From contig NC_031477.1 in NCBI RefSeq assembly GCF_000006565.2, forward strand, positions 3,380,043 through 3,444,042: a DNA stretch of 64,000 nucleotides, in the 5' to 3' direction. Below, one piece after another: positions 1-13,100 of this stretch; positions within the stretch are counted from its first letter, which is position 1, and each line of letters starts with the position of its first letter. Source of the stretch: Toxoplasma gondii ME49. Its lineage: Eukaryota; Apicomplexa; Conoidasida; Eucoccidiorida; Sarcocystidae. Both the position numbers and the translations under genes were made by a program. Below the pieces are notes generated by a model, which worked only from the letters and a program-made list of their open reading frames with translations, searched no databases and was not told where the DNA came from.

Positions 1-996
1 AGGACATTAACGCAACAATTTTATAACCCATCATATTCCAAAAACTGTCCGCACCGTACTACCTCAACTTTGACACTCGCGAAATCTGCAATCAGGTATC
101 CAAAGGAGTGAGAAATACATTCCGTATCAGCTTTGGCTCCGGATCGCGTTTCGCACGAATAGTATGGCATGAAACTAAACGGTCGTATCATTAGTCCGAA
201 GCGGTTGCTATGAAGACTAAGCAGAGCTGCACTTTTCTGTTCCGCGCAACCGGCGTCCGTTCTCCGGTTGTACTGGACGCCCGGCACTAGCTTTGAGACA
301 GCCGTAATCACTTTTTCGTGCCACAGCCCACCGCCTTCAGTTGCTGTCACGCTTGTCAAAGCCGTGGTGCGAGTGCTACCTAGATCCGACGCACCCTCCT
401 AGCACTCTTAGCAGCAGGAACTACCTGGAAATGCCACTCCGTGTCATTCCTTGGTGGCAACCTTTCATTCGTGTGTACGCTCATGCTACAGTCAGCAAGC
501 GAACTAACGCTCTCAATCCGGGTGCCACAGTGTAACCACTTTGACACCGATACATTTTTCAGCCCCGCGGCACCACGGACCGCCTGCTAATGAACCTCGG
601 CATTCAGCAGACTTCGGTTACAGAAAACACCTAGAAGTATCGCGGCGAGTGACACCAGGTCGTTCGAAGGAATGTAAACGAGCATCGAGTGCGGCTGCTC
701 GAAATGTGTGCTTACAGAATTTCCCAGGTCTTTCTCTACGAAATTATCTGCGTTGATTTATGGACACCTAGTGGGTAATCTGCACTTGGCGAGGCAGCTT
801 GCTGACGCGTCAGAGTACTAAACCCGTCCGTTAGAGTAAAAAAAAAAGGGACATTAACGAACTCGACTCGAAACAGCAATGTTGAGACCCTAATCAATTG
901 CAGGGTAACGATCAAAAAATGCCATGAGTGCGTTTTAAACGTTGATGTTTTTGCAGCCGTTTCGCAATCATCCTCGAATCCCAAGCAAAATTGCGC
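1..996. other. Intergenic / GAPDH 3' flank
   Basis: No open frame here looks coding. The stretch must hold the 3' untranslated region of the minus-strand GAPDH gene, whose stop codon is at 997-999. A short poly-A run lies near 840. Nothing else is recognisable. Confidence 0.6.
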
Positions 997-2451
<1,455 letters not shown>

Positions 2452-2597
2452 CTTGGCAAAGTGTCTGACAGAAAAAGAGCGCAGATCGAGAAATTGTTTT
2501 TTCGAATTGACAGAATGATTGACTATACCAACTCCCACCTCTTCGTCCATGCGCGCACCCGCACTACGTCACGCAGCGCTGATGCGATCCCCGGCCG

Positions 2598-2604
2598 AGA
2601 GACG
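2598..2604 (+). promoter_or_regulatory. WGAGACG-type promoter motif
   Basis: The heptamer AGAGACG matches the WGAGACG element found upstream of many Toxoplasma genes. It lies about 150 bp upstream of the GAPDH start codon. A seven-base match is weak evidence alone; position is the main support. Confidence 0.3.
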
Positions 2605-2917
2605 CACACCCAACGCCCCTCCCTACCTGCAGTCCGGGGTCGTGTAACTGCGTCCCGCAATCTTTTTGGTTCGCAGACGCGCCCTCGGCCAAAGAAGCGA
2701 AGGAGCCAAGTCGGGGAAGGGTGGAGGTGCGGGACGCGCCGTGTATTGGAGCAGATTCCGTTCCACTGGCCCACAACAGGCGGATGGGTGGTGGCGATGC
2801 TCGTGCGCTTCCGCAGACTTCCACAGTACCGGCGCAATAGCGACCCTTAGATCCTTCACTCGCGTGAGCAGCGAAACAGTACCAGCATCGGGTTGCCACG
2901 CGGAATCAGCTTCAGGT

Positions 2918-2924
2918 TGCATGC
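2918..2924. promoter_or_regulatory. TGCATGC motif
   Basis: TGCATGC is a recurrent motif in apicomplexan promoters and is recognised by some AP2 proteins. It sits inside the divergent GAPDH/hypothetical promoter, about 470 bp from one start codon and 315 bp from the other. Function is inferred from motif and position only. Confidence 0.28.
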
Positions 2925-3237
2925 TCGTCGACTGTTCGCAAAAAAAAGTCGGATCGCTGCGCTGCAGTAGGGCAGTCACACACGCTAAGAACACATGTCT
3001 TGAGGCTGTTTTCTGTGGAAAGTAAAAGCAACTGTCACGGACTGTCGTTAGCAAGGCCATTTACAGGGGTGACAGTGTTTCCTCGACCAGTTTGCCACCT
3101 GTCTTTTATTGCCTCGGCTGTCTGCAGTGTTAGTGAATGACGGAGGGGGAGGGCGTTCACCCGCCAGAACAATACGTTACCCGTGTCCTCTGCTTCCTAC
3201 CTGCACTTTGCCATGAAGAGAAAATTCTAAAGTGATC

Positions 3238-5004
3238 ATGGCATCGCACACAGCCGCTTCCAGCAGCTTCGCTCCTAGTGTCCGTCTCCACGGTGACTCT
3301 CGCGAAGATACCTCTCGGTTAGAACGCCAGCAGGAGGCTTGGCTGTACCGCGCGTTCACCCGCGCTCTTCTCCACAGCTTCTGGAGCTCGTCGAATTCGA
3401 CGCTTCAGCGTACTATTCGTTGTCGCATAAAAAGCAAAAATAAATTCCGGGAAAAATGTGAAGCTCTGGGACAATGCCTTGTGCGCGTAGGCGGCGCAGC
3501 CGCCGCGGCTGCACTGAAGCCTCTGGAACATCCGGACTTGCTGGCTGCTGTCGTTCACGTCGGAACTCACGAGTTTTTCCACAGATTTATGTTCGACGGT
3601 GTCGACAGTGATCCGTTGTATCGCCCCCCAGACGGAGACCTGAGACGCATGTACCCTGCCATCCAGCCGAAACACGGACCTTGGCGTTTGTTCGCAGTGC
3701 CGTATGTGTCTCTCCGCGATTCCATGAACGGCGACGCCACTGTTCACATTTGTCTCGACAACCTGGAAAAAGAGCTTCCAGAATCGGAGACGGAATGGGG
3801 AAAGAGCATCATGCAGCAGGGTGATGCAGCGGACGAGGTCTACCGTTCACGGTATGCAGAGGAAAACGGAGCCGTCCCATATTCAGAGCTGTCTCTTGGT
3901 CAGCTTCAGGAGTTGGTCGCCCATGGCCAATTCTTCCTGTCAGCAGTCGAGCAGCAGCTGAGGGATTTCTGGACTTGCGCGTCCCATATCAAACTGATAC
4001 TGCAGCAGCATGCTCGGAAAGGTGTACACGTCTCAGGAACGGGTAAGGCAGGAGCCGTTCTGAACGAAGCAGAACAAGCCGGGGTAGCTGGCGAGTGGGA
4101 GCCGAACGCACATGTGTCTGACGTCGACTGTTCGTCCGGTGTTCTTCGGAGTCTGCCTTCCGTCAACAATCGGGGTCTGACACCCGAAGCCGTTCTGGGT
4201 CTTCGTTGCTGGAACGGACAGACGGAACGCTCTGGTTGCCAGGATGCTGAAACAGGAGCCGCGCGCAGCGCTTCAGAAGGTTTGAAAGCCCGTGACTCAC
4301 ACACAGGACCGGCAGGTGACGGTGAAGTGACCCTTTCCTCCGGAAATGAACGGAGTTTCATCTCACAGACTCTTCCAACGAGTGAGAATCTTCCTTCCTC
4401 TGTGCGGCATGTGCAGTCGCACTCGTGCAGACATGAGGTTAGCCATTCTTCCGGTGTTCCTGGTCACCAGCGGGAATCTGCTGAGCGTGAACTTCCACCA
4501 ACGTCGCCTCCGTTCAGTCCGCAGCGCCTGAGACACCGACCGGTTGTTTCCCTGGCGGAACTCGGAGATTTGTCGGTCTTAGAGCGGCGAAGTAGGGATC
4601 AAAAGAGCCAGAGAGACAGACAGTGGCACAGCAAGGCACCAATGTCTGGGGAGCTCGTCGGTGGGGACGACACTGGCGACGTGTCGCTGAAACTAGGGAC
4701 CGAGCCTTCAGTGTTGTCTGTGGACTCAAGCTCGGACACTGCGGAGAAGCCAGAACTCAAAAAGAAGTCACAGCCAGCAGACGAGAATGGTCCGGAGACA
4801 GATGAGGTTGCAACTGAGGCGAGTAGCGACGAATGGGCAGTCATCGCAGGAGGCAAAGAACTGGAAGAAATATGTGATGCAGTCTATTCAGAGTCATTGA
4901 GGCTGCAGGAACTGGTTTCATTTTATGAAGACTTCGCCGCAGAATGCTTGCAACGTCAGGGTTTCGAACTCGGAGCTGCGCGTTTCCGAGAAAACGAATT
5001 GTGA
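3238..5004 (+). CDS. Hypothetical protein, single exon
   Basis: I do not recognise this 588-residue protein. The first ATG is at 3238 and the frame stays open to TGA at 5002-5004 with no need for an intron. Residues 1-260 look folded, with mixed hydrophobic and charged segments including FHRFMFDG and GPWRLFAVPYVSLRD. Residues from about 260 to 520 are Ser/Glu/Gly-rich and probably disordered. The last 60 residues are acidic and helix-prone (ELEEICDAVYSESLRLQELV) and could form a coiled coil. There is no signal peptide, no convincing membrane segment and no known motif. Codon composition matches the neighbouring genes, and the frame is far longer than its shadows. It is transcribed divergently from GAPDH. 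Confidence 0.8.
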   Translation: MASHTAASSSFAPSVRLHGDSREDTSRLERQQEAWLYRAFTRALLHSFWSSSNSTLQRTIRCRIKSKNKFREKCEALGQCLVRVGGAAAAAALKPLEHPDLLAAVVHVGTHEFFHRFMFDGVDSDPLYRPPDGDLRRMYPAIQPKHGPWRLFAVPYVSLRDSMNGDATVHICLDNLEKELPESETEWGKSIMQQGDAADEVYRSRYAEENGAVPYSELSLGQLQELVAHGQFFLSAVEQQLRDFWTCASHIKLILQQHARKGVHVSGTGKAGAVLNEAEQAGVAGEWEPNAHVSDVDCSSGVLRSLPSVNNRGLTPEAVLGLRCWNGQTERSGCQDAETGAARSASEGLKARDSHTGPAGDGEVTLSSGNERSFISQTLPTSENLPSSVRHVQSHSCRHEVSHSSGVPGHQRESAERELPPTSPPFSPQRLRHRPVVSLAELGDLSVLERRSRDQKSQRDRQWHSKAPMSGELVGGDDTGDVSLKLGTEPSVLSVDSSSDTAEKPELKKKSQPADENGPETDEVATEASSDEWAVIAGGKELEEICDAVYSESLRLQELVSFYEDFAAECLQRQGFELGAARFRENEL

Positions 5005-8000
5005 CCGCGCTAAAGGGAAAACGTGCTTTCTTCATGGGTTTTCAAACACTGTGGAAAGCGTGATCGTGGGTCAAATCTGTGGAGAGCTAGTCCATTCCTT
5101 TCCTTGTCAATGTTCTGTACAACCACTTCAGGTCAAGCGACTTTCAGAGGATGTTCTCGACACACATAGTGCGCTAATAGTGTCACAGCCGTCATCAACC
5201 AATCAGCGACCAACATATCTCGTAGCGTATTGAGACGGTCGGGGCGTCTCACATAGTCCAGCCGTTGAGAGGGACGCTTTCAACGGCACATGCTTCATAT
5301 CGTAGTACCGCAATGGCGTGTTTTCCCTGTTCGTAGATTGAAGGAGTTCACAATAGCGAAGAGGATCTCGTATCAATGGGATTCCGACCGTTTGAACCGC
5401 CTGCCAGAGAGAGATTTTTTTTCTTCTAGCACCTTTTAAACACATACCCGATCGTTGATAGGAAAACATCGCAATGACGTCCCGTACGTGGTACAGACAC
5501 TGCAGAGTCGCGACCTATGAGCAGACGTGTCCGAGCACGTCTGTTATTAGAGAAGTAGGACGCCAGACTCGAAATGTGGCTGTATTTATATGAAAGTTCC
5601 TTAGTAGAATGCAAGGCAAATGACATATCCTGAGTGCTAACGGACTCAGTTCATTGAGTTACCCAGGAGTCGATATACTATGTCACAAATGAAAGGCTGG
5701 TTTGCATCCTTCAGATTCGTGAATACCCTCGTACCCTTTGGGGACGCTCTGCTCCCTGAGATATGTGACGATCCCGTTTCTGATTGTTTGGAAACAACAG
5801 TCTACATCTACAGTTCTCTGCGGAACTGAACAACTCCTTTTCTAGAAGTAGTGTCATGAATGTTGAAATTCAAGTATTGTGGTGGCAGACGATGCAGCGA
5901 GCTTTTAAGGTTGACAGATGAAAGGGTGGAATAAGAGGATACACTAACTCAAGGGACAAGGAACCTGCTGATTGAGTTGCAATAAGAGGCGTAGTTTCGG
6001 GAAAAGGTTGTACAGGAAGCTCTACACGCAGGGTAAATCGGATTTACCGGGACTCATTGACCAGTGGACCATCGTAGCACGGTCAAAGATGACAGCTGAC
6101 GCAAGAGGGATAATGGGGCTTCAGTGGAATACATACGCGCAGGAGCGACATTGGGGCTTGTTTCACGTTGCCGAAGTACCATTAATCTGTCATAAAACAA
6201 GAGGCGAACGAATGTAAACAGTCTTCCTCAAGGGATTCAGGGGCCTTTTTGCATGGGTCACTCTTTCGCTCTTTCCTAGTCCCTCCCACGAGACAAGTCT
6301 CACCAAGCACTCTCCAACAGACAACATATTTCTGGTGTTGTCTCGAGCGCGAGAGAACAAGAGACATCGGTCTGAAAAAACTACCGAATACATATACTTT
6401 GGACCCAAATGGTCGTCCACTTGAAAAGGAGGACAACTTGAGCGACATCAAACTCTGTCACATGATGCGATCAATTTGTACGACGAAGATCCCTGTTTTC
6501 TTGGGCATGCGGCCACATATGCAACGCTCTTGTATCGCTCGAAGCGTTTAGTTATACGTCAGTAGCACTCTGTGAATTTGCTAGCGTTCAACACCTGAAT
6601 AGAGAAGTAGCAGCAGCATGGGAATTTAGGTTGTTGCATTTCAGGCGTGTTACGTTTCCTCTTGCGTTGATCATAATAACAGTCCGTAGTCGAGCAGAGC
6701 GCTGGTATGTCCGTTTACGTTGGTTCATACGCAGCATCCGGGGGGTTCTGGTGTACGTCTATATGCGTGTATATGTGTATAGATTGGCACATCCGAAGGA
6801 TGCTATTCCTGTAGAGTCGTTGTGATGCTTAACCAATCGCGTAGGTCCCTGCTTTTTGGGTCAATACCGCATATTGCTCTTCCTGGTTTACGCAATGCCA
6901 TCCGTTGGAAACGATCAATACCGCAAGCACGCTCTGTCTTCGCGATATATCCGTGAGCTGCATGTTGCCTAAAGCGTGTGACTATCACGGTACAGACGAA
7001 AAGGGGAAAATCAACAGAGTAGAATGCAGCACAGATGAGTTCCCATGTTCGGGAACTCCAGAGGCACCGAGCGCATCCGTACTTCAAGAGATGCTATTCG
7101 AGCACTATGGTGTAAGTAAAAACGCTGGTATCTGCGATGGGGTTTCCAGACCAACCATGTCGCTTCATCGGACGAGTCCAAAGGATTTGTATCACGCACA
7201 GTCTCGTAAGACATTCGCGATCAGCAAGCTTCTATTGAAGACTCAACACCCCTGGGCGGCCCGCAATCCCTTCGGTGGCCGTACGCGAAACCAGCCGGCA
7301 TTTCCTGTGATCCGTAAGTTGGCAAGTCCGACGGCGTTCCGAAACTCGTGTCTTTTTGTGGGGAGCTCAAGTACAGTACATCACTGGGGAAACTGTTAGG
7401 GCAGAAAACAAATGCCAGGCAAACGGCGTAGCGGCTAGCGCCTTACTTTCCCAGAGCTATTAATCAACGAGGCTGCGAGTTTGTTGCTCACCGGATTGCC
7501 AGAGTCCCTGCCTTACTGGGGCTGAACGGCGACTTCAGTCCGGGGTACGAGGGGCAGTTCCCAATTATTCCTGCTTTTGACTTCTTCCGTGACGCTCAAC
7601 AGTCTCCTATCACATCTCGACCAGAGCGACTGCTAGTATGAAGACGAAGAGAAAAAAACGATTCCGTAGCGCAACGAACGAAAGCCAGATCCACAAGGTG
7701 AGAAAGCACCCGTCAACCATTCTTCTCCTTCCCCCGCCAGTAGGCACAGAATGTTACGAAAGACATCTGTGAGCTGTTTTGTGTGCACCTGCAAAGACAC
7801 ACATCTCTATGCGTGGAAAGATGTACACATGCCACGATTGTGAAAAACCAGGTGTGTGGAATCCTTTTTTCTACGGTTTCTCCTTTTTTGCGGAGCTCGA
7901 CGAATCCCTCGTCGAAAATAATCCCTTGCATTTTCCACATTCGATGCGACGGGCGCTGGCCGTAATAGTTCGGCACAGGAGCTTGCGTGTGTAGTTTCGG

Positions 8001-9682
8001 GATGGTGAGATGGCTACCCAGCTGAACAGTGGTTGCTCAACACAAAAGAGCGGTTAGTTCTCATACCGGCACATCAGTGGTTCAGAAAACCACAAATCGG
8101 CAATCGACAGCCAGAGGTTGCTGCCGTTACCGAGGGGGGTGGAGGGTGGGGGTTTCCTGGTTTGCAGGACCACCGTCCGACTCCTCCACACTCTTGCAGG
8201 ACTGGAGGGGGGAACCCAGATCGTTTTCTCATTTCGTGAGGCCTTCGCCCGAGGTCCTGTGAGACACGCGACTTCCTTTTCTCCTAATAACACACAGAAC
8301 GCAAGGAGACTGTTAGGTTTACCAGATCTTGGACCCCTCCTTCATCGTCAGTTACACTGTCCTTGTTCCCTGGTGAGTGCTTTCTTCAGCCGACCCCCGT
8401 CGCACATTTTACAGTGGCTGCCTTGGGTCTCGCCAGCTAGATAGAAGTGTCCGTGTGTGGCGTGATGGTTTCTGCGACGCGCTTCGTTTCTTCGTTCTCG
8501 CAGTTTTCTAAAGAGTTTGCAAAAATCTGTGCACACCCCGTCCTGGAGGCGGCGATTCCCGGTACCTGCAAATCAAGACTGGGTTTTTCACCTGCTTTTC
8601 GTAGCTAGCTGAGCGCCTATCTGAATGAAAGACCACAGTGCGTCGGGGGCGTGGTGAACTGGAGGAACTGGCTACCCTGGAAAAGAAGTTGGATACTGGG
8701 GGGTCGGCACAACGAACGCATCTTCTTTTCTTCTTCAGATTCCCTTCTGGGCGCACGAGTGAAAACAAAGACAGGGAACTCTTTTGAAATCGGGGGGCTG
8801 AGTTGTCGGCTTTTTGTCGCTCTTTCGCCTCTTCACCGGACCACCCTCCACCGTGCACATAGTTTCACTTTGTGTCCTCACCGACAGGTCGCGTGCCACT
8901 GGGGGGAGTGGAGGCTCGAGTGTCGATCGACACTCGCGCGAGAAGAAAATGTGTTTTCGGAACAAGCTCGCCACCGGTTCGTGTTCTGTGTTTCACTTCT
9001 GAACCTTGTCAAAACTTGTTTGTTGTGCCGTCCCACGCACACGCCACCCTGTTCTTCCCGCACGGTGGCCGAGTGTCTGGACAGGCGTCTTGTCAAAAGC
9101 TGTTCATGAAGAACTCAACAAGGGAAAAACCTTTTTTTTCTCTTCGCCAATCGAACGCGTTTGGGAGTCTTTTCTCCGAATGAGTTCAACCGAGTGAAGC
9201 TAGTGCCGCGGACTGTCCACCGGGGTGTGTTTCGCGAGAGTGTGTGTAGCAGGGAAGCCGCCTTTTGGCGGCGCTTCGGTCTTGTGTAACTTTTTCGCTG
9301 TCATTTTCACCGGCACATATTTGCCGGGTACCAAGAAGCTTCGATTTTTTTATGACATCGGTCTGCTTCACTTGTCACGCGAGCTGTTTGCATCGGCCGT
9401 AACTCGCGGACGCGTAGCGTCCTTCGTTGTAGACCCCTTTCTCCCCTTCTCTCTACCTTACCTTCGCGCCACTTCTCGTGTTCCCCCTCCCAGATTTCTC
9501 TCTGCCTCGGTGGGCTCTCTGGTTGTCAGTCGTGTGTCCTTCGATGTCTTCGCCCCCTTCTCCGTTCCTCCTATCCAGCACACCTGGTGACGCCTCTCAA
9601 GTCTGAGCGGCGTGGCAGCGACCAACAACGACAGACACATGTCCTCGGCCATTCCTGTGCCCTGCCCTATCTGCTATGCTAG
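5005..9682. other. Intergenic region and probable long 5' leader of the AP2 gene
   Basis: No supported gene lies here; the open frames are short, overlap on both strands and show no family resemblance. From about 8000 onward base composition becomes GC- and pyrimidine-rich and free of long stops, as in Toxoplasma leaders. The last 1-1.7 kb is therefore probably the 5' untranslated region of the AP2 gene, possibly with an intron. The first 3 kb looks like ordinary intergenic sequence plus the 3' untranslated region of the upstream hypothetical gene. Confidence 0.45.
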
Positions 9683-10103
9683 ATGGCGTGGCCGCCGACC
9701 CCGACAGCTTCGCCGTCTGCGAAGCAGACGCCTCTTGCCTCTCTGCTGCCGCTGCACCAGTTCTTTCCGTCCTCGCCGGGGTGCTCTCCGACCTCCCGTC
9801 ACTTCGACGTCTCTCCACAGGCTCTCGGCTTTGGAATTTCTGAAAGCACCAGCCCCACGACGGGAACCAACGCTCTGCGCGCAGCGTTGGCGGGCATGCC
9901 CGCCACGTCTTCGCAGGCGGCCCGAGGGATGTCGCTGCCGACCTCGTCCGGAGGAGGTGTCTTCGGACTCAGCGCCGGCCATGCTCTCTCCTCGACGCCC
10001 GATTCGCCCCGGTTTTCTCCCGTCAGACGAACAGCCAGCCCGTCCGCGGCGCTGCTGTCCAAGGTGCTCGTGGGGGGCGCAGGGTCACCGAGTGGGCACG
10101 TGA
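9639..10103 (+). other. Upstream out-of-frame ORF overlapping the AP2 start codon
   Basis: An ATG at 9639, 44 bases before the AP2 start, opens a 154-codon frame that runs 420 bases into the AP2 coding sequence in another frame. If the leader includes this ATG, scanning ribosomes would meet it first, which could lower AP2 translation. The encoded peptide is Arg/Pro-rich and looks like a shadow, so any role would be regulatory and not through its product. Confidence 0.3.
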
Positions 10104-13100
10104 CGCCGTCCTCGTCCCTCCAGCTCACCACCTCCCCGACTGGAGACCCGTTCCCGCTCTTCGCCACGACTTCTACCTCGTCGGATTCGGACACAGCCCC
10201 CTTTGGAGGTGCAGGACACGGCGCAGAGGGCTCTGCCGCGGGCTCTGAGACTCCCACGCTGCTTCTCCCTCTCACCCGGCGACGGAGCGACCGAGAGCCC
10301 GCTCTGCTCTTCAGCACCTCTGTCTCGGCGTCCTCGACATCAGACGCAGCCACAATGTCTCCGACAGGAGAACGACCCTCAGGGGTCGAAAGAGGAGACG
10401 CAGGTGCAGACGCGACTCCGATGGGCGCTGCCGCCGCAGCGCTCAACCAGTGTGGACTGGACTTCAGTCCCCGCCTTCTCAACACCCCCCGGTCTGGCCA
10501 CCTTTTTTCTCGGGTCTTCTCCCCCACGGGTCGCGCGGGCTCAACCGCGCTTCTCACGGATGGGGGTAGCCACCCCGCGCTCCTGGTCCAGCAAAATCCG
10601 TTGCAACCGTTGTCCAAGGGAGACGAAGCGGCCACGCTGTTGACGGGCGCCTTGTCTTCAGGAGCGAAGGACTCTCGACAACGAGGTGGCGCCTCGCCTC
10701 CTGAGGACTCCCTGCCTGAACCGTTCGCGTCAGAAAACGACAACTGCCTCCAGAAAGCAGCCGCGGGCCCCCCCGGCGCGAGTATTACTCGAACGATGAG
10801 TGGAGCCCGAAGTGTCTCCTCGCCGGCGTCACGCCAGGGTTCTGCCTCGCGGCCGCGGGGCGCGAGCTCGGGCTCCAGTGTCCGCCGGACCCCGCCGCCG
10901 TCGCTCCTGGACCCTTCCTTTCTGTTCCACCCAGCTCAGGGCATGGACAGCAGCAGCTGCTCGCGCAGCCCGGCTTTGTTTCTGTTCGACGACGCAGCTT
11001 TTGGGATGGGAGGCAATGGGTTGGGCCCCGGCTGTGGGTCTCTGGAGAGTGTCGGACCGAGCGGAGCCGTTTTGGGAGCAGGGACGCGGGGGTCTTCTGG
11101 CGGTGGGGGTGGTGGATCCTTTGACGCCTTCGGGGGCACGCCCTTCTCGCCGTCGTGCTTCTCTCTTCCTTCATTGTTTGGGGTCGGAACTGCGAATGCA
11201 CCCTTCTTCTCTCCGTCGAATGCAGCGGCCTCTCCCGCCGGCGCCTCAGCCCTGGCGGCCGCGACGCAGAGACTCCTGTGCCACACAGGCGGCGGGGCCT
11301 CTCCGGGCTCTCCTCTTCACTTGCCGCTTCTCTCTCAGCGACAGCAGCTTCTTCTGCACCAAAGCAGCCACCCGCGCCGCAACAGCTTCCCGTCTCCGAC
11401 CTCCGGAGGCGGCCGAGGCCCCTCCACCCCGACGGGCGCTGACCCGCTGTTTGGCGTCTTCTCAGTCTCGACAGCTAGCCAGCACGACAGCGGAGACACA
11501 CCCCGCGCCCGGAGAAGTGGCGACTGCGGCGGGTCAGACCCGCGGGAAGCCCGCGCAGACAGAGCACTGCCTGCCGTCCAGACTCCCCAGGGCTCCCTCC
11601 CGTTTCCTTCTCTTCTCGAGCTCGACGCCGGGAAGGATAGAGGCAGCGGGATGTCGGGCGCTGACCCCTCTCTGTTTTATTCTTCACACCTGTTTCTCCA
11701 GAACGGCGGGACCCGAACGCTGTCGTCTCCGCGGCAAGGGTCCGCCGTCCTCCGCTCTGCGGCCTGCGGCGGCGCACAGACCGCCACCGACCGCGCCGCG
11801 GCGGGCGGAGACACCGCGGGCCTGCCCTTCTCCGGGAGCGTGGCTTCCCAGGAGGGCGAGGACCAAGAGCGAGAGGCCGCGACGCTTCTGGAGGGTTCCC
11901 AGGGCACCCGGGAGGGACTGGCGAAAGAGGAACGACCCCACCTCGGCCCCGGCCACTCAAGTGTGTCTCACAGAGCGTCCTTTCTGCCTTCCGTCCTCCA
12001 CACTCCGTCCTTCCTCCCCTTTCCGGAATGGCAAGATAGGAGCAACTTCGCGGCTTTGATGCAGCCAGGCCAACGCCCCGAGACGCTCCCAGGCGCCTCC
12101 GAGCCAGACTGGTCCAAACCGACAGTCTCCACCGTGGCGTCGACGGCCGAAGAGAGGACGGAGGGGGACAGTGCGGTTCAAGGCGGTGACGGGGGCCTTG
12201 TCGGATCGCAAGACAAGCCTCACGTTGCCCAAGGCGAACTCACAACGCGAGCAGGAGCGTTGGAGACACAACCCGAGACCGAGGGCGGGAACTTACAGAA
12301 GGCATACGGCGTCTCGCCTTCCCCCTTGGGGACGCCTTCCTCTCTGGGGCTCTTTGGGCGTGAGGCCGGTGAGGGAAAGGAAACGCCGTCGTCGCGTGCG
12401 TCGGCCGAAAACCGTTCACATCCAGCGACAGGTCAGCCGAAGAACGCGAAGCCGTACCCTGCAGCCGGTGCCTTGCAGGCTGGGTCCCAGCCTGGGGCTG
12501 CGGGTCCAGTCTCTCCGACCAAGGCCGAGACCGAGGGGTCGCCCTCGGGGACCAAGGCCTCAAAGAGTGGCGCCTCCGGCTTTCTAGCCGCTTTTGAAGA
12601 TGCCGCCTTCCAACAGCCGTCCGAGGAGTTTATCGGGTACTGCGTGCAGAAGCACCAGGCGCGTTACCCGACGCCTCAGAACCTTCCAGGGATTCAGATG
12701 GAGCAACAACAGAGACGCTGGTGCGCCTCCGTCTACTACCGCGGCTGCCAACACAAGCGGCGCTTCAGCATGGGTCGCTGGGGCCCTCTGGGCGCGTTCT
12801 ACGCGGCGATTGAGTGGCGTCAGTCCCATTACTCACGCCTGAACTCGTTGAAGGGAATCCGGTCGCCAGGCAATTCCGAGGGCGCCCCCGGCAGCGATCA
12901 CAAGAAACGCAGAAGAAGAAGCAGCTCCGGCAGCTGCAGCAGCCGCAGCCACCCGGCGCTGGCCCGTGGCTCTGTCGGGCCTCCGGGCCCGGGGAGCCTC
13001 GCTGAGTCGGCGCCAAGCGAAGGTCCTGAGGGGACTGAGACCGCCCCAGGTTCGGGCCTTCCGGGGATGGCGGGAGGCGTAAAGAAGGAAGAAGCTGGAT

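Larger units (their letters stand above)
2452..3237. other. Divergent promoter region, GAPDH / hypothetical gene
   Basis: This 786 bp region separates two divergent start codons, so it must carry both leaders and both promoters unless the transcripts overlap. It is more GC-rich than the flanking intergenic DNA. Two short motifs known from apicomplexan promoters occur in it and are listed separately. There is no TATA-like core, which is usual for Toxoplasma. Confidence 0.6.

Noticed and set aside
10800..12059. 419-codon plus-strand frame within the AP2 gene
   Set aside because: It is an Arg/Pro-rich alternative frame of GC-rich low-complexity coding sequence, has no domain, and lies wholly inside the AP2 frame.
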